Source: Nonomuraea wenchangensis
Lineage (GTDB): Bacteria > Actinomycetota > Actinomycetes > Streptosporangiales > Streptosporangiaceae
Reading direction: 5' to 3'
Length of the DNA: 64,000 nucleotides
NCBI RefSeq assembly: GCF_900111685.1
Contig: NZ_FOHX01000008.1
Span: forward strand, 62,001-126,000
In this document: positions 1-7,578 of the stretch, in pieces
Layout of the letters: each line of letters starts with the position of its first letter
Position numbering within the stretch: the stretch's first letter is position 1
The notes under the pieces: generated by a model
The model's input: the letters and a program-made list of their open reading frames with translations, nothing else
Told to the model about the DNA's origin: nothing
Databases searched by the model: none
Translations under genes and position numbers: made by a program

Positions 1-12
1 TGTCCCTTGATC

Positions 13-432
13 ATGGGAAAGGGTAATCGCATCAGACGTCAGCGCAGGCGGCTCGAGCAGCACGAGCCGGCGCGAACCCCGCCGAGGACGGGCGCGGAGG
101 ACGTGACGTCCTCCTCCGCCGAGTTCCTGACACGCCTGGACGCGTACCTGTCGGAGAAACCGGGTGAGCAGCCCGGCTCGCACGACTGCGGCGAGGGCGG
201 CGCGCCCGCCGCGGCGGCCATGCCGGAGGTGCTCGCCGCGCTCGCCGACGGGCGGGAGCTGCGCACGCGCGACCTGGCGGCGGCCGTGCTCGCCGGGCGC
301 GGCTGCACTTGTGACGTGCGGCCGGAGTTCAGCCAGGCGCTGCTGGACCTGCTCAAGGGCGACGGGCGGGTCCGGGGCACGTTGCGGCGGCCGTCGTACT
401 GGTGGCGGGCGGAGCCGGAAGCACTGAGCTAG
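13..432 (+). CDS. Small basic hypothetical protein
   Basis: I do not recognise this roughly 139-residue protein. It starts with a strongly basic segment rich in Arg and Lys, then a low-complexity Ala/Gly stretch, then a more ordered C-terminal part (from about residue 70) with Leu/Ala helices ending in WWRAEPEALS. ATG at 13 is preferred over the TTG at 7, but the gene lies at the window edge and may begin earlier. Its stop overlaps by a few bases the stop of the convergent ssuD remnant. It could be a nucleic-acid-binding protein given the basic head, but that is inference. Confidence 0.5.
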   Translation: MGKGNRIRRQRRRLEQHEPARTPPRTGAEDVTSSSAEFLTRLDAYLSEKPGEQPGSHDCGEGGAPAAAAMPEVLAALADGRELRTRDLAAAVLAGRGCTCDVRPEFSQALLDLLKGDGRVRGTLRRPSYWWRAEPEALS

Positions 433-1191
433 CCGGGGACCGGGGCGAGGCGTGGGAGCACGTACTCGCCCACCCGGTACGCCTCCTCCAGATGCGGCCA
501 GCCCGACAGCACGAACTCCGACACTCCCCCCTCGGCGTACTGCCGCAGCAGCGCGGCGACCTCGGCGTAGGAGCCGACCAGCGCGGTGCCCGCCCCCTCG
601 CGGACCAGCCCCACCCCGGCCCACAGCCCAGGATGGATCTCCAGGTCGCGGCTGGAGCCGGCGTGCAGGTCCACCATGCGGCGCTGCCCGACGGAGTCGT
701 AGCGGGCGAAGCGGCGCTGGGCCGCCTCGACGCGGGCCGGATCCATGCCGGCGAGGAGCCGGTCGGCCACGGCCCACGCCTCGGCGACGGCGTGCGGCGG
801 CTCGCCCCACATGAGGACGACGTCGGCGTGCCGGGCGGCGACCTGCTCGGCGGCCGGCGAGGCGCCGCCGAAGTAGAGCGTGGGCGCCGGGTCGAGCGGC
901 CGGGCCAGCCCGCCGCGCTCGACGTGGTAGTGCTCGCCGTGGTGGTCGAAGGGCGTGCCCGCCCAGGAGCGGCGCAGCACGTGCAGGAACTCGCCGGTCC
1001 TGGCGTAGCGGGCGTCGTGGTCGAGGAAGTCGCCGTAGGCGCGCTGCTCGACGGGGTCGCCGCCGGTGACGACGTTGAGCAGCAGCCGCCCGCCGGAGAT
1101 CTCCTGGAACGACTGCGCCTGCTGGGCGAGCGCGGCGCAGACGATCCACGGATCGGGGCAGCCCGCGCCGATGGGGGTGAGCGCGGCCGGC
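429..1191 (-). pseudogene. ssuD: ssuD, C-terminal remnant (alkanesulfonate monooxygenase)
   Basis: This is the distal part of an FMNH2-dependent alkanesulfonate monooxygenase (LLM fold), the enzyme that releases sulfite from sulfonates. It shows the SGGRLLLNVVTGGDPVEQ block, the FLDHDARYARTGEFL block and the C-terminal GGVSEFVLSGWPHLEEAYRV block of SsuD. The reading frame is open from 1191 down to 429, but it has no start because a transposon at 1198-5797 separates it from the N-terminal part at 5804-5988. A second lesion is likely: CAALAQ runs straight into QAQSFQEISGG, where family members have about 20 more residues (a TERLKFLVAFRPG-like segment). The loss may have occurred between short CAGCAG-type repeats. 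This copy should be non-functional. Confidence 0.9.
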
Positions 1192-1217
1192 GTTAACGAG
1201 GTTCCCGCTGGTCAGCG
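1192..1217. repeat. Left terminal inverted repeat with GTTAAC target copy
   Basis: GTTAAC (1192-1197) is followed by GAGGTTCCCGCTGGTCAGCG (1198-1217). The last 20 bases match the reverse complement of 5778-5797 at 18 of 20 positions. GTTAAC recurs at 5798-5803 and is a plausible 5-6 bp target duplication; because it is a palindrome, the exact cut cannot be assigned. Tn3-family ends commonly begin GGGG, and here the left end begins GAGG and the right end GGGG. Confidence 0.8.
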
Positions 1218-2455
1218 AGTCGAGCCTTTCGCTGCCTCTGAACGCGGCCAGCGCCAGCTTCGGTTCGGTTTCACAGCGCGACTATGATCAAGCGCTGAAC
1301 ATCACCTACGGGCCGATCGCGGTCAAGGGCGTGCCCGCGCTGGAGCGGTACCGGCTCGGCTACGTCGACCACACCTACCTGCGCGCCGACAACTACGGCG
1401 CGGCCAACCCGCACCTGATCGCCAAGCAGGCCGGGATCGGTTTCGCCCAGGCACTGGGCGGCGGCCTGGTCGCGGCCATCGACGGCATGCGGTTCGTCGT
1501 CCCGGTGCCCTCGGCGTACGCCCGGCCGAATAAGAAGTATTTCGGGCCGAAGCGCGGAATAACCTGGCTGAATATGATCAACGATCAGGCGTTCGGGATC
1601 GCGTCGAAAATCGTGTCTGGCACCGACCGGGATTGCCTGCACGCGCTAGATGTCATTTTCGGCTCGGGCAAGGGCCGCCGGGCCGATGTGATTGTCACCG
1701 ATACCGGATCTTACAGCGATCTGGTATTCGGGCTCGCGCATCTGCTGGACAAGGAGTACCGGCCCGCGCTGGCCGATCTGCCTGATCAGAAGCTGTGGCG
1801 GGTGCAGGCCGACGCCGACTATGGGGCGTTGAACGCGCTGGCGCGCGGGCGGTTGGACCTGGGCAAGGTCGCCCGCTGGTGGCCGGACATCCTGCGTCTG
1901 GTCGGCTCCATCTACACCAGCGCCGTCAACCTCTACGACGTGGTGCGGATGCTGCAACGCGACGGCCGGCCGACCGCGATGGGCGAGGCGATCAACATCT
2001 ACGGCCGCATTTACAAAAGCGTGCATGTGCTGGCGCTGATCGACGATGAGGGCATGCGGCGCGGCATCAAGGGCATCCGCAACCTCCAGGAGGGCCGCCA
2101 CGATCTGGCGCAGAAGGTCTTCCACGGCCGCAAAAGCCAGGTGTTCCAGCGATACTACGAGGGAATGGAGGACCAATTGGGTGCGCTGGGCATTGTTCTG
2201 AATTGCCTGGTGCTGTGGAACACCGTCTACATCGATGACGCTTTACGTCAGCTGCGCGTGCAGGGCTATCCGGTGCTGTATGACGACATCGCCCGGCTCA
2301 GCCCGTTCATCAGGAAGCACATTAATGTGCACGGCCGGTATTCCTTCCAGCGGCCGCAGTCGGGCGGCGGGCGCTGCGTGAACCTGACGCCGACGACGCC
2401 AACGATGAGGACTGACGGCCAGCAGGAGATGAACGACCCTGTCAGTGGCGGATGA
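1199..2455 (+). pseudogene. tnpA: Tn3-family transposase, C-terminal part
   Basis: The open frame carries the DDE catalytic domain of Tn3-type transposases (PF01526). Visible are AAIDGMRFVVPVPS with the first Asp, KYFGPKRGITWLNMINDQ, IVTDTGSYSDLVFGL with the second Asp, and the tail LQEGRHDLAQKVFHGRKSQ, GMEDQLGALGIVLN, ending near KHINVHGRYSFQRP. Family members are about 950-1000 residues; only about 415 codons remain and no start codon fits, so more than half of the N-terminus (DNA-binding and repeat-recognition parts) is missing. The frame starts inside the left terminal repeat, so deletion fused that repeat to mid-gene. It converges with the desaturase gene, with the two stops 6 bp apart. 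Confidence 0.9.
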
Positions 2456-2461
2456 CGGGCA

Positions 2462-3514
2462 TCATCGGGGGTGCCTGCGCCGGACCGCGGCGCCCTGGCC
2501 CCTGGCCGGGCGGGTAGCCGGTAGGCCCCGCAGCGGGTGTTTGCCGGCGACCGTGCGATGGTGGCCGAGGACATCGGGGGGCTGCCAGTGCACGTTGGTG
2601 GCCCAGTGCAGGCGTTCGAACAGGCTGATGAGCGCGGCGGAGGGGTCGATCTGGCGGGGACCGAGGCCGTGCCGGGCGCAGTTGGGCTGGCTGTGGTGGC
2701 CGTTGTGCCAGCTTTCGCCGAAGGACAGCAGGACCAGCGGCCACAGGTCGGTGGAGCGGTCGTGGCGGCGGGTGGTGTGCGGCCGCTCACCGATCATGTG
2801 GCACAGGGAGTTGACGCTCCAGGTGACGTGCTGCAGCAGGGCGATGCGGACCAGGCCGGCCCAGATGAACGCGGTCAGCCCGCCGTACAGGCTGCCGCTG
2901 ATCGCCCAGCCCGCCGCGAACGGCAGCAGCAGGGAGGCGGCGCACCAGGCGGGGAAGGCACGCGAGATGCGCAGCATGACCGGATCGTTGCGCAGCAGGT
3001 CGGGGGCATACCGTTCGGCCGAGGTGGGTTCGGCGGAGAACAGCCAGCCCAGGTGGGCGTGGGCCAGGCCGCGCAGTTGCCCGCCGAGGCCGGTGCCATA
3101 GCGGTAAGGGGAGTGCGGGTCTCCCGGTTGGTCGGTGAAGGCGTGGTGGCGGCGGTGGACGGCCACCCAGTCGATGAGGTTGCCCTGGAAACTCATCGAT
3201 CCGGCCACGGCCAGGACGACGCGCAGCCACGGGCGGGCGGTGAAGGAACGGTGGGTCAGCAGCCGGTGGAAGCCGACCGTCACCCCCAGCCCGGTCACCA
3301 CGTAGAAGACGGCGGCCAGCAGCAGGTCGGTGAGAGTGATCCCGCTTCCCCACGCCAGCCAGATGCCGGCGCCCAGCGCGAGGAACGGCGCGATGACGAT
3401 CGCCGCGGTCAGCGTCACCGGGACGATGCCGGCCCGCGCTGGCGCGGCGGGGCGGGGGAACGGCGCATGACCGTCATAGCCCGCCTCGGCGGCGGTGCGG
3501 GTGGCGGTCGGCAT
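2462..3514 (-). CDS. Membrane acyl-CoA/acyl-lipid desaturase (type 1), transposon cargo
   Basis: The 350-residue product is a di-iron membrane desaturase that would introduce a double bond (delta-9 type most likely) into acyl chains. The three histidine boxes are clear: HRLLTHRSF (HxxxxH), HRRHHAF (HxxHH) and HNGHHSQP (HxxHH). Four hydrophobic segments fit the stearoyl-CoA desaturase family (PF00487), and the length fits too. The ATG at 3514 lies 6 bp beyond the STAS stop, so translation is probably coupled; no strong ribosome site is visible. A longer open frame extends upstream but only repeats the STAS region out of frame. Gene order within the element is DUF5994-like, STAS, desaturase. 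Electron donors are not encoded nearby. Membrane-fluidity adjustment is inference. Confidence 0.88.
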   Translation of the reverse strand: MPTATRTAAEAGYDGHAPFPRPAAPARAGIVPVTLTAAIVIAPFLALGAGIWLAWGSGITLTDLLLAAVFYVVTGLGVTVGFHRLLTHRSFTARPWLRVVLAVAGSMSFQGNLIDWVAVHRRHHAFTDQPGDPHSPYRYGTGLGGQLRGLAHAHLGWLFSAEPTSAERYAPDLLRNDPVMLRISRAFPAWCAASLLLPFAAGWAISGSLYGGLTAFIWAGLVRIALLQHVTWSVNSLCHMIGERPHTTRRHDRSTDLWPLVLLSFGESWHNGHHSQPNCARHGLGPRQIDPSAALISLFERLHWATNVHWQPPDVLGHHRTVAGKHPLRGLPATRPARGQGAAVRRRHPR

Positions 3515-3519
3515 GCCGG

Positions 3520-3843
3520 TCACGCCGTGACCGGGAAGCGGCGGTCCAGCCCGGTGATGCGCAGCAGCCGGGCCACGCGCGGGGGAACGCCGGTCAGGGA
3601 CAGCGTGATGCCTCGTGTCCGGGCACGGCCTTGCACGCCGACCAGCACACCGAGCCCGCCTGCCCCGCAGAAGGTGACCTGGGACAGATCCAAGATGAGC
3701 AGGTCGGTGCTGTGATCGAGGGTGTTGATCAGCCGGCGGCGCAGCCGCGCTGTGGTGAAGATGTCGATGTCCCCCGACAGATGCACGAGGGTCGGCGCCG
3801 AGGCGCTCGTCCCGGCGAGCGGGGCGGTGTCGATGACGGTCAT
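3520..3843 (-). CDS. STAS-domain protein (anti-sigma-factor-antagonist-like)
   Basis: The 107-residue protein is a single STAS domain, the fold of SpoIIAA/RsbV antagonists that bind anti-sigma kinases. The strand/helix core LLILDLSQVTFCGAGGLGVL aligns with the usual DLSxVxFxDSSGLGVL block. The phosphoacceptor Asp-Ser-Ser is replaced by Gly-Ala-Gly, so regulation by Ser phosphorylation as in SpoIIAA seems impossible here. A good ribosome site (GTGAGGAGA) precedes the ATG at 3843. It is transposon cargo between a DUF5994-like gene and the desaturase. DUF5994-like genes and STAS/ANTAR-type regulators often sit together in actinomycetes, as I recall, which suggests a stress-signalling link without proving it. 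Confidence 0.85.
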   Translation of the reverse strand: MTVIDTAPLAGTSASAPTLVHLSGDIDIFTTARLRRRLINTLDHSTDLLILDLSQVTFCGAGGLGVLVGVQGRARTRGITLSLTGVPPRVARLLRITGLDRRFPVTA

Positions 3844-3883
3844 GGAATGTCTCCTCACGGGAGAAGCTGAAAGGTGATGAGAT

Positions 3884-3953
3884 GCCTGCCGGCCGGAGAT
3901 CGGCCCGCCGCCAGTACGGGCGGTGCCAGGACCGCTCGATCCGGCCGGCAGGC
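3884..3953 (-). terminator. Long hairpin between the DUF5994-like and STAS genes
   Basis: GCCTGCCGGCCGGA (3884-3897) and TCCGGCCGGCAGGC (3940-3953) are perfect reverse complements, separated by 42 bases. There is no clear U-run, so this could be a factor-dependent terminator, an attenuator or an mRNA-stability element controlling readthrough into the STAS and desaturase genes. Confidence 0.5.
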
Positions 3954-3962
3954 GGCACGGGG

Positions 3963-4550
3963 TCATTCCGACGTTGTCGGCCGTCCCGTGGATGGCCGCG
4001 CTGCCTGCCCGATGATCGACCCGCCCTCGTCTTCCCAGCGGGCCGAGCCATCGGCCGTGGCACGCGGGGCGGGGTCGGCGGGCAGGTGCGCGAGGGTGAG
4101 GATGGCGTCGATGCTCATGCCGCCGATGTCCTGGGCGGTGAGCTTGAGTGTGGCCTCGGCGGCACCGGCGGCGGTGCCCGAAGGGACGATCAGCAGGACG
4201 ACCGGCTCGCCGGCGGCGAAGCTGAGAGTGATTACCCGCGGATCGGTGTGGCGGAACCAGCCGATGCGGACCTGCCGCCCGCGTGCCGGGATGCGGCGCG
4301 GGATGTTCTGCCACACATCGCCATGCAGGCCGATGCGGAGCGTGACCCGACCCAGCAGCCGGTCCACGGCGGCGATGAGGCCAGGCAGTTCGGCGGCCGC
4401 GTCACAGGAGGAGGGCCACCAGGCCCCGTCCACCACAGCCAGCCGATTCTGCACTGGGCGGAGACTGAGCCGTAGCGCGGAATCGACCCGTGGGATCGCG
4501 GGCGAGGTGGAGCTGAGCGGTGCAGGTTGAGAGAGAAGTGCCGGCGTCAT
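3963..4550 (-). CDS. DUF5994-like protein
   Basis: The 195-residue protein carries the pattern LRLSLRPV, VDGAWWPSSCDAAAELPGL and VRIGWF that I associate with the actinobacterial family DUF5994. The function is unknown. The middle has alternating beta strands with conserved Trp residues. The last 40 residues are polar and low complexity. The ATG at 4550 faces the recombinase site and the divergent recombinase gene, so a divergent promoter must lie at about 4551-4700. It heads the minus-strand cargo group (this gene, then STAS, then desaturase). The gap of 119 bp to the STAS gene contains a hairpin. Confidence 0.75.
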   Translation of the reverse strand: MTPALLSQPAPLSSTSPAIPRVDSALRLSLRPVQNRLAVVDGAWWPSSCDAAAELPGLIAAVDRLLGRVTLRIGLHGDVWQNIPRRIPARGRQVRIGWFRHTDPRVITLSFAAGEPVVLLIVPSGTAAGAAEATLKLTAQDIGGMSIDAILTLAHLPADPAPRATADGSARWEDEGGSIIGQAARPSTGRPTTSE

Positions 4551-4659
4551 GGTCGCCTGACCTGTCCAGGCCTCCGAAGAGGCCGGTGATGATTCGCCGG
4601 GGGCGACGCCGACCTGAATGCCAACGCTCGAGAAGTCCTCGGTGTTTTCAGTCTACCTC

Positions 4660-4762
4660 CTACTTCCGGAATCACATAATTCCGGAAGTAGACTGGGTGG
4701 GTGACTTCCGGAAACACGCCCTCAGAGATCACGCAACCGGCCGGACCAGCTTCCGGAAACAC
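4660..4762. promoter_or_regulatory. Candidate recombinase core/resolution site (IRS-like)
   Basis: CTACTTCCGGAAT (4660-4672) and ATTCCGGAAGTAG (4679-4691) form a perfect 13-bp inverted pair around a 6-bp spacer (CACATA). Two further directly repeated copies of CTTCCGGAAACAC follow at about 4704-4716 and 4750-4762. All four share TTCCGGAA. Tn4430's internal recombination site has the same plan: inverted IR1-IR2 motifs as the exchange core plus two direct DR motifs beside the tyrosine recombinase gene tnpI. Here the direct repeats lie inside the first codons of the recombinase reading frame. The functional reading is inference from this layout. Confidence 0.7.
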
Positions 4763-5705
4763 ACGCCGGTCGCGGGCCGTGCCGCTCACCGCCCCGCACG
4801 CCGCCGTCCTGGCCGACTACACCGCCGCACTCGCGCACGCCCCGCTGGCCGACTCCACCAGGACCAAGTACGCCTCCCGGCTGCGCGGCTACCTGGCCTG
4901 GCTGGCCGACCAGGCCGACGCCGGCGCCCTGGACGGCGACCCGCTCACCGACCCCATCGCCGCCACCGGCGCCGTACGCGACTTCCGCCGGCATCTGAAG
5001 AACGCCCGCCGCGCCCCCAACACCATCGACACCTACCTGTCGGCCATCGACGACTTCTATGCCCGCCGCGGCCTCGGCAAGCCCCAGGCCCGCCGCGAAC
5101 GCGACACCCGCCGCACCGCCCCCCGCGCCCTGGACGCCCGGCGCACCCGCCGCTACATCCGCCACGTCCAGCTCACCGCGTCCCCGCGCGACAAGGCCAT
5201 CGCCCTGCTGCCCTACTACGCCGGCCTGCGCATCTCCGAAGTCGTCGGCCTCGACCTGGCCGACGTCCGCCTGTCGGCCCGCAAGGGCGAACTACGCATC
5301 CGCGGCAAGGGCCGCGACGGCGGCAAGATCCGCCTGCTGCCCGTCCACCCCGACCTGCGCCAGGCCCTGACCGACTGGCTGGCAACTCGCACCGACTGGA
5401 AGGGGGCCGGCACCCACGCCGCGCTGTTCCTCAACCACCGCGGCGGACGCCTGAGCGACCGCGCCGCCCGCGACATCATCACCGGCCTCGGCGACGCCGT
5501 CGGCCTGGGTGACGACCCCACCGAACCCTTCAGCCCGCACGTCCTGCGCCATACCTTCGCCACCCAGCTCATCCGCGACGGCAAAGATCCCATCCTGGTC
5601 GCCGAACTCCTCGGTCACGGCTCGCTGGACACCACCCGCCGCTACGCCCTGCCCACCGAAGCCGACAAGGAAGCCGCCTTGGACGCCCTCATCACCGACC
5701 ATTGA
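4701..5705 (+). CDS. Tyrosine recombinase (TnpI-like resolvase of the transposon)
   Basis: This 334-residue site-specific recombinase has a SAM-like core-binding domain (about residues 25-125) and a catalytic domain with the full set of residues: Arg177 (AGLRISEV), a Lys in the beta hairpin near residue 205 (GKGRDGGKIRLLP), His280 and Arg283 (HVLRHTF), His306 (LGHGSLDT) and Tyr315 (RRYALP). It resembles XerC/XerD and TnpI. The GTG at 4701 places two direct repeats in its coding start, giving two SGNT tetrapeptides; a later GTG at about 4779 is possible. By position in a Tn3-type element, it probably resolves cointegrates at the adjacent four-motif site. It ends about 70 bp from the right terminal repeat. 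Confidence 0.88.
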   Translation: MTSGNTPSEITQPAGPASGNTRRSRAVPLTAPHAAVLADYTAALAHAPLADSTRTKYASRLRGYLAWLADQADAGALDGDPLTDPIAATGAVRDFRRHLKNARRAPNTIDTYLSAIDDFYARRGLGKPQARRERDTRRTAPRALDARRTRRYIRHVQLTASPRDKAIALLPYYAGLRISEVVGLDLADVRLSARKGELRIRGKGRDGGKIRLLPVHPDLRQALTDWLATRTDWKGAGTHAALFLNHRGGRLSDRAARDIITGLGDAVGLGDDPTEPFSPHVLRHTFATQLIRDGKDPILVAELLGHGSLDTTRRYALPTEADKEAALDALITDH

Positions 5706-5777
5706 CCACCAGCTTCCTGTGCGTCGACACGGAGTCTGACGTTTATCACGTCTGGGGGCGCGAGCGAGATGGGACCG

Positions 5778-5803
5778 CGCTGACCAGTGGGAACCCCGTT
5801 AAC
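5778..5803. repeat. Right terminal inverted repeat with GTTAAC target copy
   Basis: The bases 5778-5797, read on the minus strand, are GGGGTTCCCACTGGTCAGCG and match the left end with two mismatches. GTTAAC follows at 5798-5803. The flanks beyond GTTAAC on both sides read CCGGC and GCCGG, so the reconstructed target CCGGCGTTAACGCCGG is a perfect 16-bp palindrome. Confidence 0.8.
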
Positions 5804-5988
5804 GCCGGGTTCCGTTCCAAATCTCTCTGACCGCCGAACCCGGCCTGCTCGGCGGCCCGGCCCACCTGCGTCAGGTACGCGAGGCTCGCCGGGCGGCCTG
5901 CCGGGCGGAAGGCGTCGGTCGTGGTGATGGCCGAGCGCACGTCGTGGCCGTCGCCGGTCGTCGGCAGGAACCAGTGAAAACGGAGCAT
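5804..5988 (-). pseudogene. ssuD: ssuD, N-terminal remnant
   Basis: The ATG at 5988 begins MLRFHWFLPTTGDGHDVRSA and continues through SLAYLTQVGRAAEQAGF, the N-terminal strand and helix of SsuD. A GAGG site lies 7-10 bp upstream and the start is 5 bp after the ssuB stop, so this was the last gene of an ssu operon. After EQAGF the frame departs from the expected EAVLTPTG-like segment and encodes about 15 foreign residues up to the transposon edge. Excision would therefore restore an open frame but not a normal SsuD sequence. The rest of the gene lies at 429-1191. Confidence 0.9.
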
Positions 5989-5993
5989 CCGGA

Positions 5994-6836
5994 CTACCTC
6001 GCCTCTTTCACGTCGTCGGTGTCATCGTCGGCCGCGGCCCGGCGCACGGCCAGCGCCACGCTCTCGCGCACCGCCGGGAAGTCGGGGTGGGTGTGCGGGT
6101 CGGGCGCGTGGGGAAGGGCCGAGCGCTGGTCGAGCAGGACGCGGCCGGGCCGCCTGCTCATCACGATCAGGCGGGTGCCCAGGTAGACCGCCTCGTCCAC
6201 GCTGTGCGTGACGAACAGCACGGTCGTGCCGGTGGCCTGCCAGAGACGGCGCAGCTCCTCCTGGAGGCGTTCCCTGGTGAGCGCGTCCAGCGCGGCGAAC
6301 GGCTCGTCCATGAGCAGGATCGCCGGGCCCGGGGCGAGCGCGCGGGCGATGGCGGCCCGCTGCTGCATGCCGCCCGACAGCTCGTACGGCCGCCGCTCCG
6401 CCACGTCGCCGAGCCCGACGAGCTCCAGCAGCCCGGCCGCCCGCGCCCGCCGCTCCGGCCCCGGCACGCCCGCCGTCCGCAGCCCGAACTCGACATTGCG
6501 CCGCACGTTCAGCCAGGGGAACAGCCGCGGCTGCTGGAACACCACGCCCCGGTCGGGCCCCGGCCCCGTCACGGGCGCGCCGCCCACCTCGATCCGCCCG
6601 GCGGTCGGGGCCGCGAACCCGGCGACCAGCCGCAGCAGCGTGCTCTTGCCGCAGCCGGACGGCCCCACGACGGCCACGAACTCGCCCGCCCCGAAGCCGC
6701 CCGTGATGCCGCGCAGCGCCTCGACGGGCGCGGCGCGCGACCAGCGGGAACGCGGCCGGTAGGTGAGCGAGACGCCGTCGAGCCGCACGCCCGCCGCCGT
6801 GCGCGACCCGCCGGTCAGCTCATCCGCTGAACGCAT
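5994..6836 (-). CDS. ssuB: Sulfonate ABC transporter ATP-binding protein
   Basis: The 280-residue ATPase energises aliphatic sulfonate import. Walker A is VGPSGCGKST, the Q-loop FQQPRLFPW, the signature LSGGMQQRAAIARAL, Walker B ILLMDEPFAALD and the switch His VTHSVDEA, all intact and typical of the SsuB/TauB/NrtD branch. The ATG at 6836 overlaps the end of ssuA by 17 bp. It is followed 5 bp later by ssuD. It appears to be the only intact gene of the ssuC-A-B-D set, and without permease, binding protein or enzyme it probably has no sulfonate function unless it serves another permease. Confidence 0.93.
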   Translation of the reverse strand: MRSADELTGGSRTAAGVRLDGVSLTYRPRSRWSRAAPVEALRGITGGFGAGEFVAVVGPSGCGKSTLLRLVAGFAAPTAGRIEVGGAPVTGPGPDRGVVFQQPRLFPWLNVRRNVEFGLRTAGVPGPERRARAAGLLELVGLGDVAERRPYELSGGMQQRAAIARALAPGPAILLMDEPFAALDALTRERLQEELRRLWQATGTTVLFVTHSVDEAVYLGTRLIVMSRRPGRVLLDQRSALPHAPDPHTHPDFPAVRESVALAVRRAAADDDTDDVKEAR

Positions 6837-7558
6837 CACGCAGGTCCTTCGTGGCCAGGCCCTTCTGGAAGACCGTGAGCTCGGGCACCGACGGCAGCTT
6901 GTTCTGCGCGTCTGGACACCCGTGCTCGGCGAGCTGCGCAAGACCGGCAGGACGCTCGTGACCAGCAAGGAGCTGGCCGGGCTCACCGAGTCCGACGTCA
7001 CCGTCGTCGACCCATCAGCTCGTCGAGCTGCGCGGCGGCCTCGTCCGGAGTGAGGTGGAGCCGCCGGACATCCAGGCCGCCTGGACGCGCGGCGACATCG
7101 ACGCCGCCTAAGGCTGCGCCAGCAGGACCGGGCCGTCAAGCTGGTGCGCTCCGACAAGCAGGCCGCCGCCGCGGCCGTCGGCCGCCAGCTCATGGCCGGC
7201 TGGAGCGCGGCGAGCAGGCTGTAGTGGGCGATCGAGGCCCTTGAGGAACGTGGCGGCGTCGCGCAGGTTCTCGGCGAGCTTGCCCGGCTCGTCCGGCGTG
7301 CCGAGATAGCCGGGCCCGGCCTGCTCCTTGCCGTCGAGCAGGAAAGTCGAACTTGATCCAGGTCACCTTGGTGTCGGGCAGCTCGCTCTCCAGCCAGCGC
7401 TGGTCCTTGACGACGAGGTCGCCGTTCGGGATGAGCTGGTAGCCGATGCGCAGCTCTTCGGGGCTGCCGTCGGCGTTGGCGCCGGCGTCGACAGCGGCAC
7501 TCGAACAGGCGGCCAGGCAGAGGGCGAGCGCCAGGGCGGGGACGAGGCGGAGTTTCAT
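6820..7558 (-). pseudogene. ssuA: ssuA, scrambled sulfonate-binding lipoprotein gene
   Basis: The start at 7558 (GGAGG upstream) encodes a lipoprotein signal MKLRLVPALALALCLAACSS and the mature N-terminus down to VTWIKFD (about 7346). The rest of a normal SsuA is present only as short blocks in wrong order and orientation. On the minus strand are LLDGKEQAGPGYLG...AATFLKG (7237-7345), IAHYSLLAAL (7200-7236), HLTPDEAAAQLDELM (7011-7054) and QNKLPSVPELTVFQKG...DAFSG-stop (6820-6911). On the plus strand are QDRAVKLVRSDKQAAAAAV (about 7120-7195), VEPPDIQAAWTRGDIDAA (7055-7110) and VWTPVLGELRKTGRTLVT (6912-7010). The normal order would be N-terminus, AHYSLL, PPDIQ, VWTPV, DRAVK, HLTPD, LDGKE, NKLPS. 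The gene cannot encode a working protein. Confidence 0.85.
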
Positions 7559-7578
7559 GGGCTGGTGCCTCCGGTGGT

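Larger units (their letters stand above)
1198..5797. mobile_element. Tn3-family transposon inserted in ssuD
   Basis: A 4,600-bp element is bounded by 20-bp inverted repeats (18/20 identical) and flanked by GTTAAC on both sides. It interrupts ssuD: the N-terminal codons lie immediately beyond the right end and the remaining codons immediately beyond the left end. Removing the element plus one GTTAAC copy joins the two ssuD frames. It contains a 5'-truncated Tn3-type transposase, three cargo genes on the minus strand (desaturase, STAS protein, DUF5994-like protein) and a tyrosine recombinase with a Tn4430-like resolution site. The truncated transposase abuts the left repeat, so an internal deletion probably immobilised this copy. 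It could still be moved in trans. Confidence 0.85.

Noticed and set aside
4660..4762. An attachment site of an integrative element
   Set aside because: There is no tRNA and no second copy in the window. The four-motif layout fits a transposon resolution site better.
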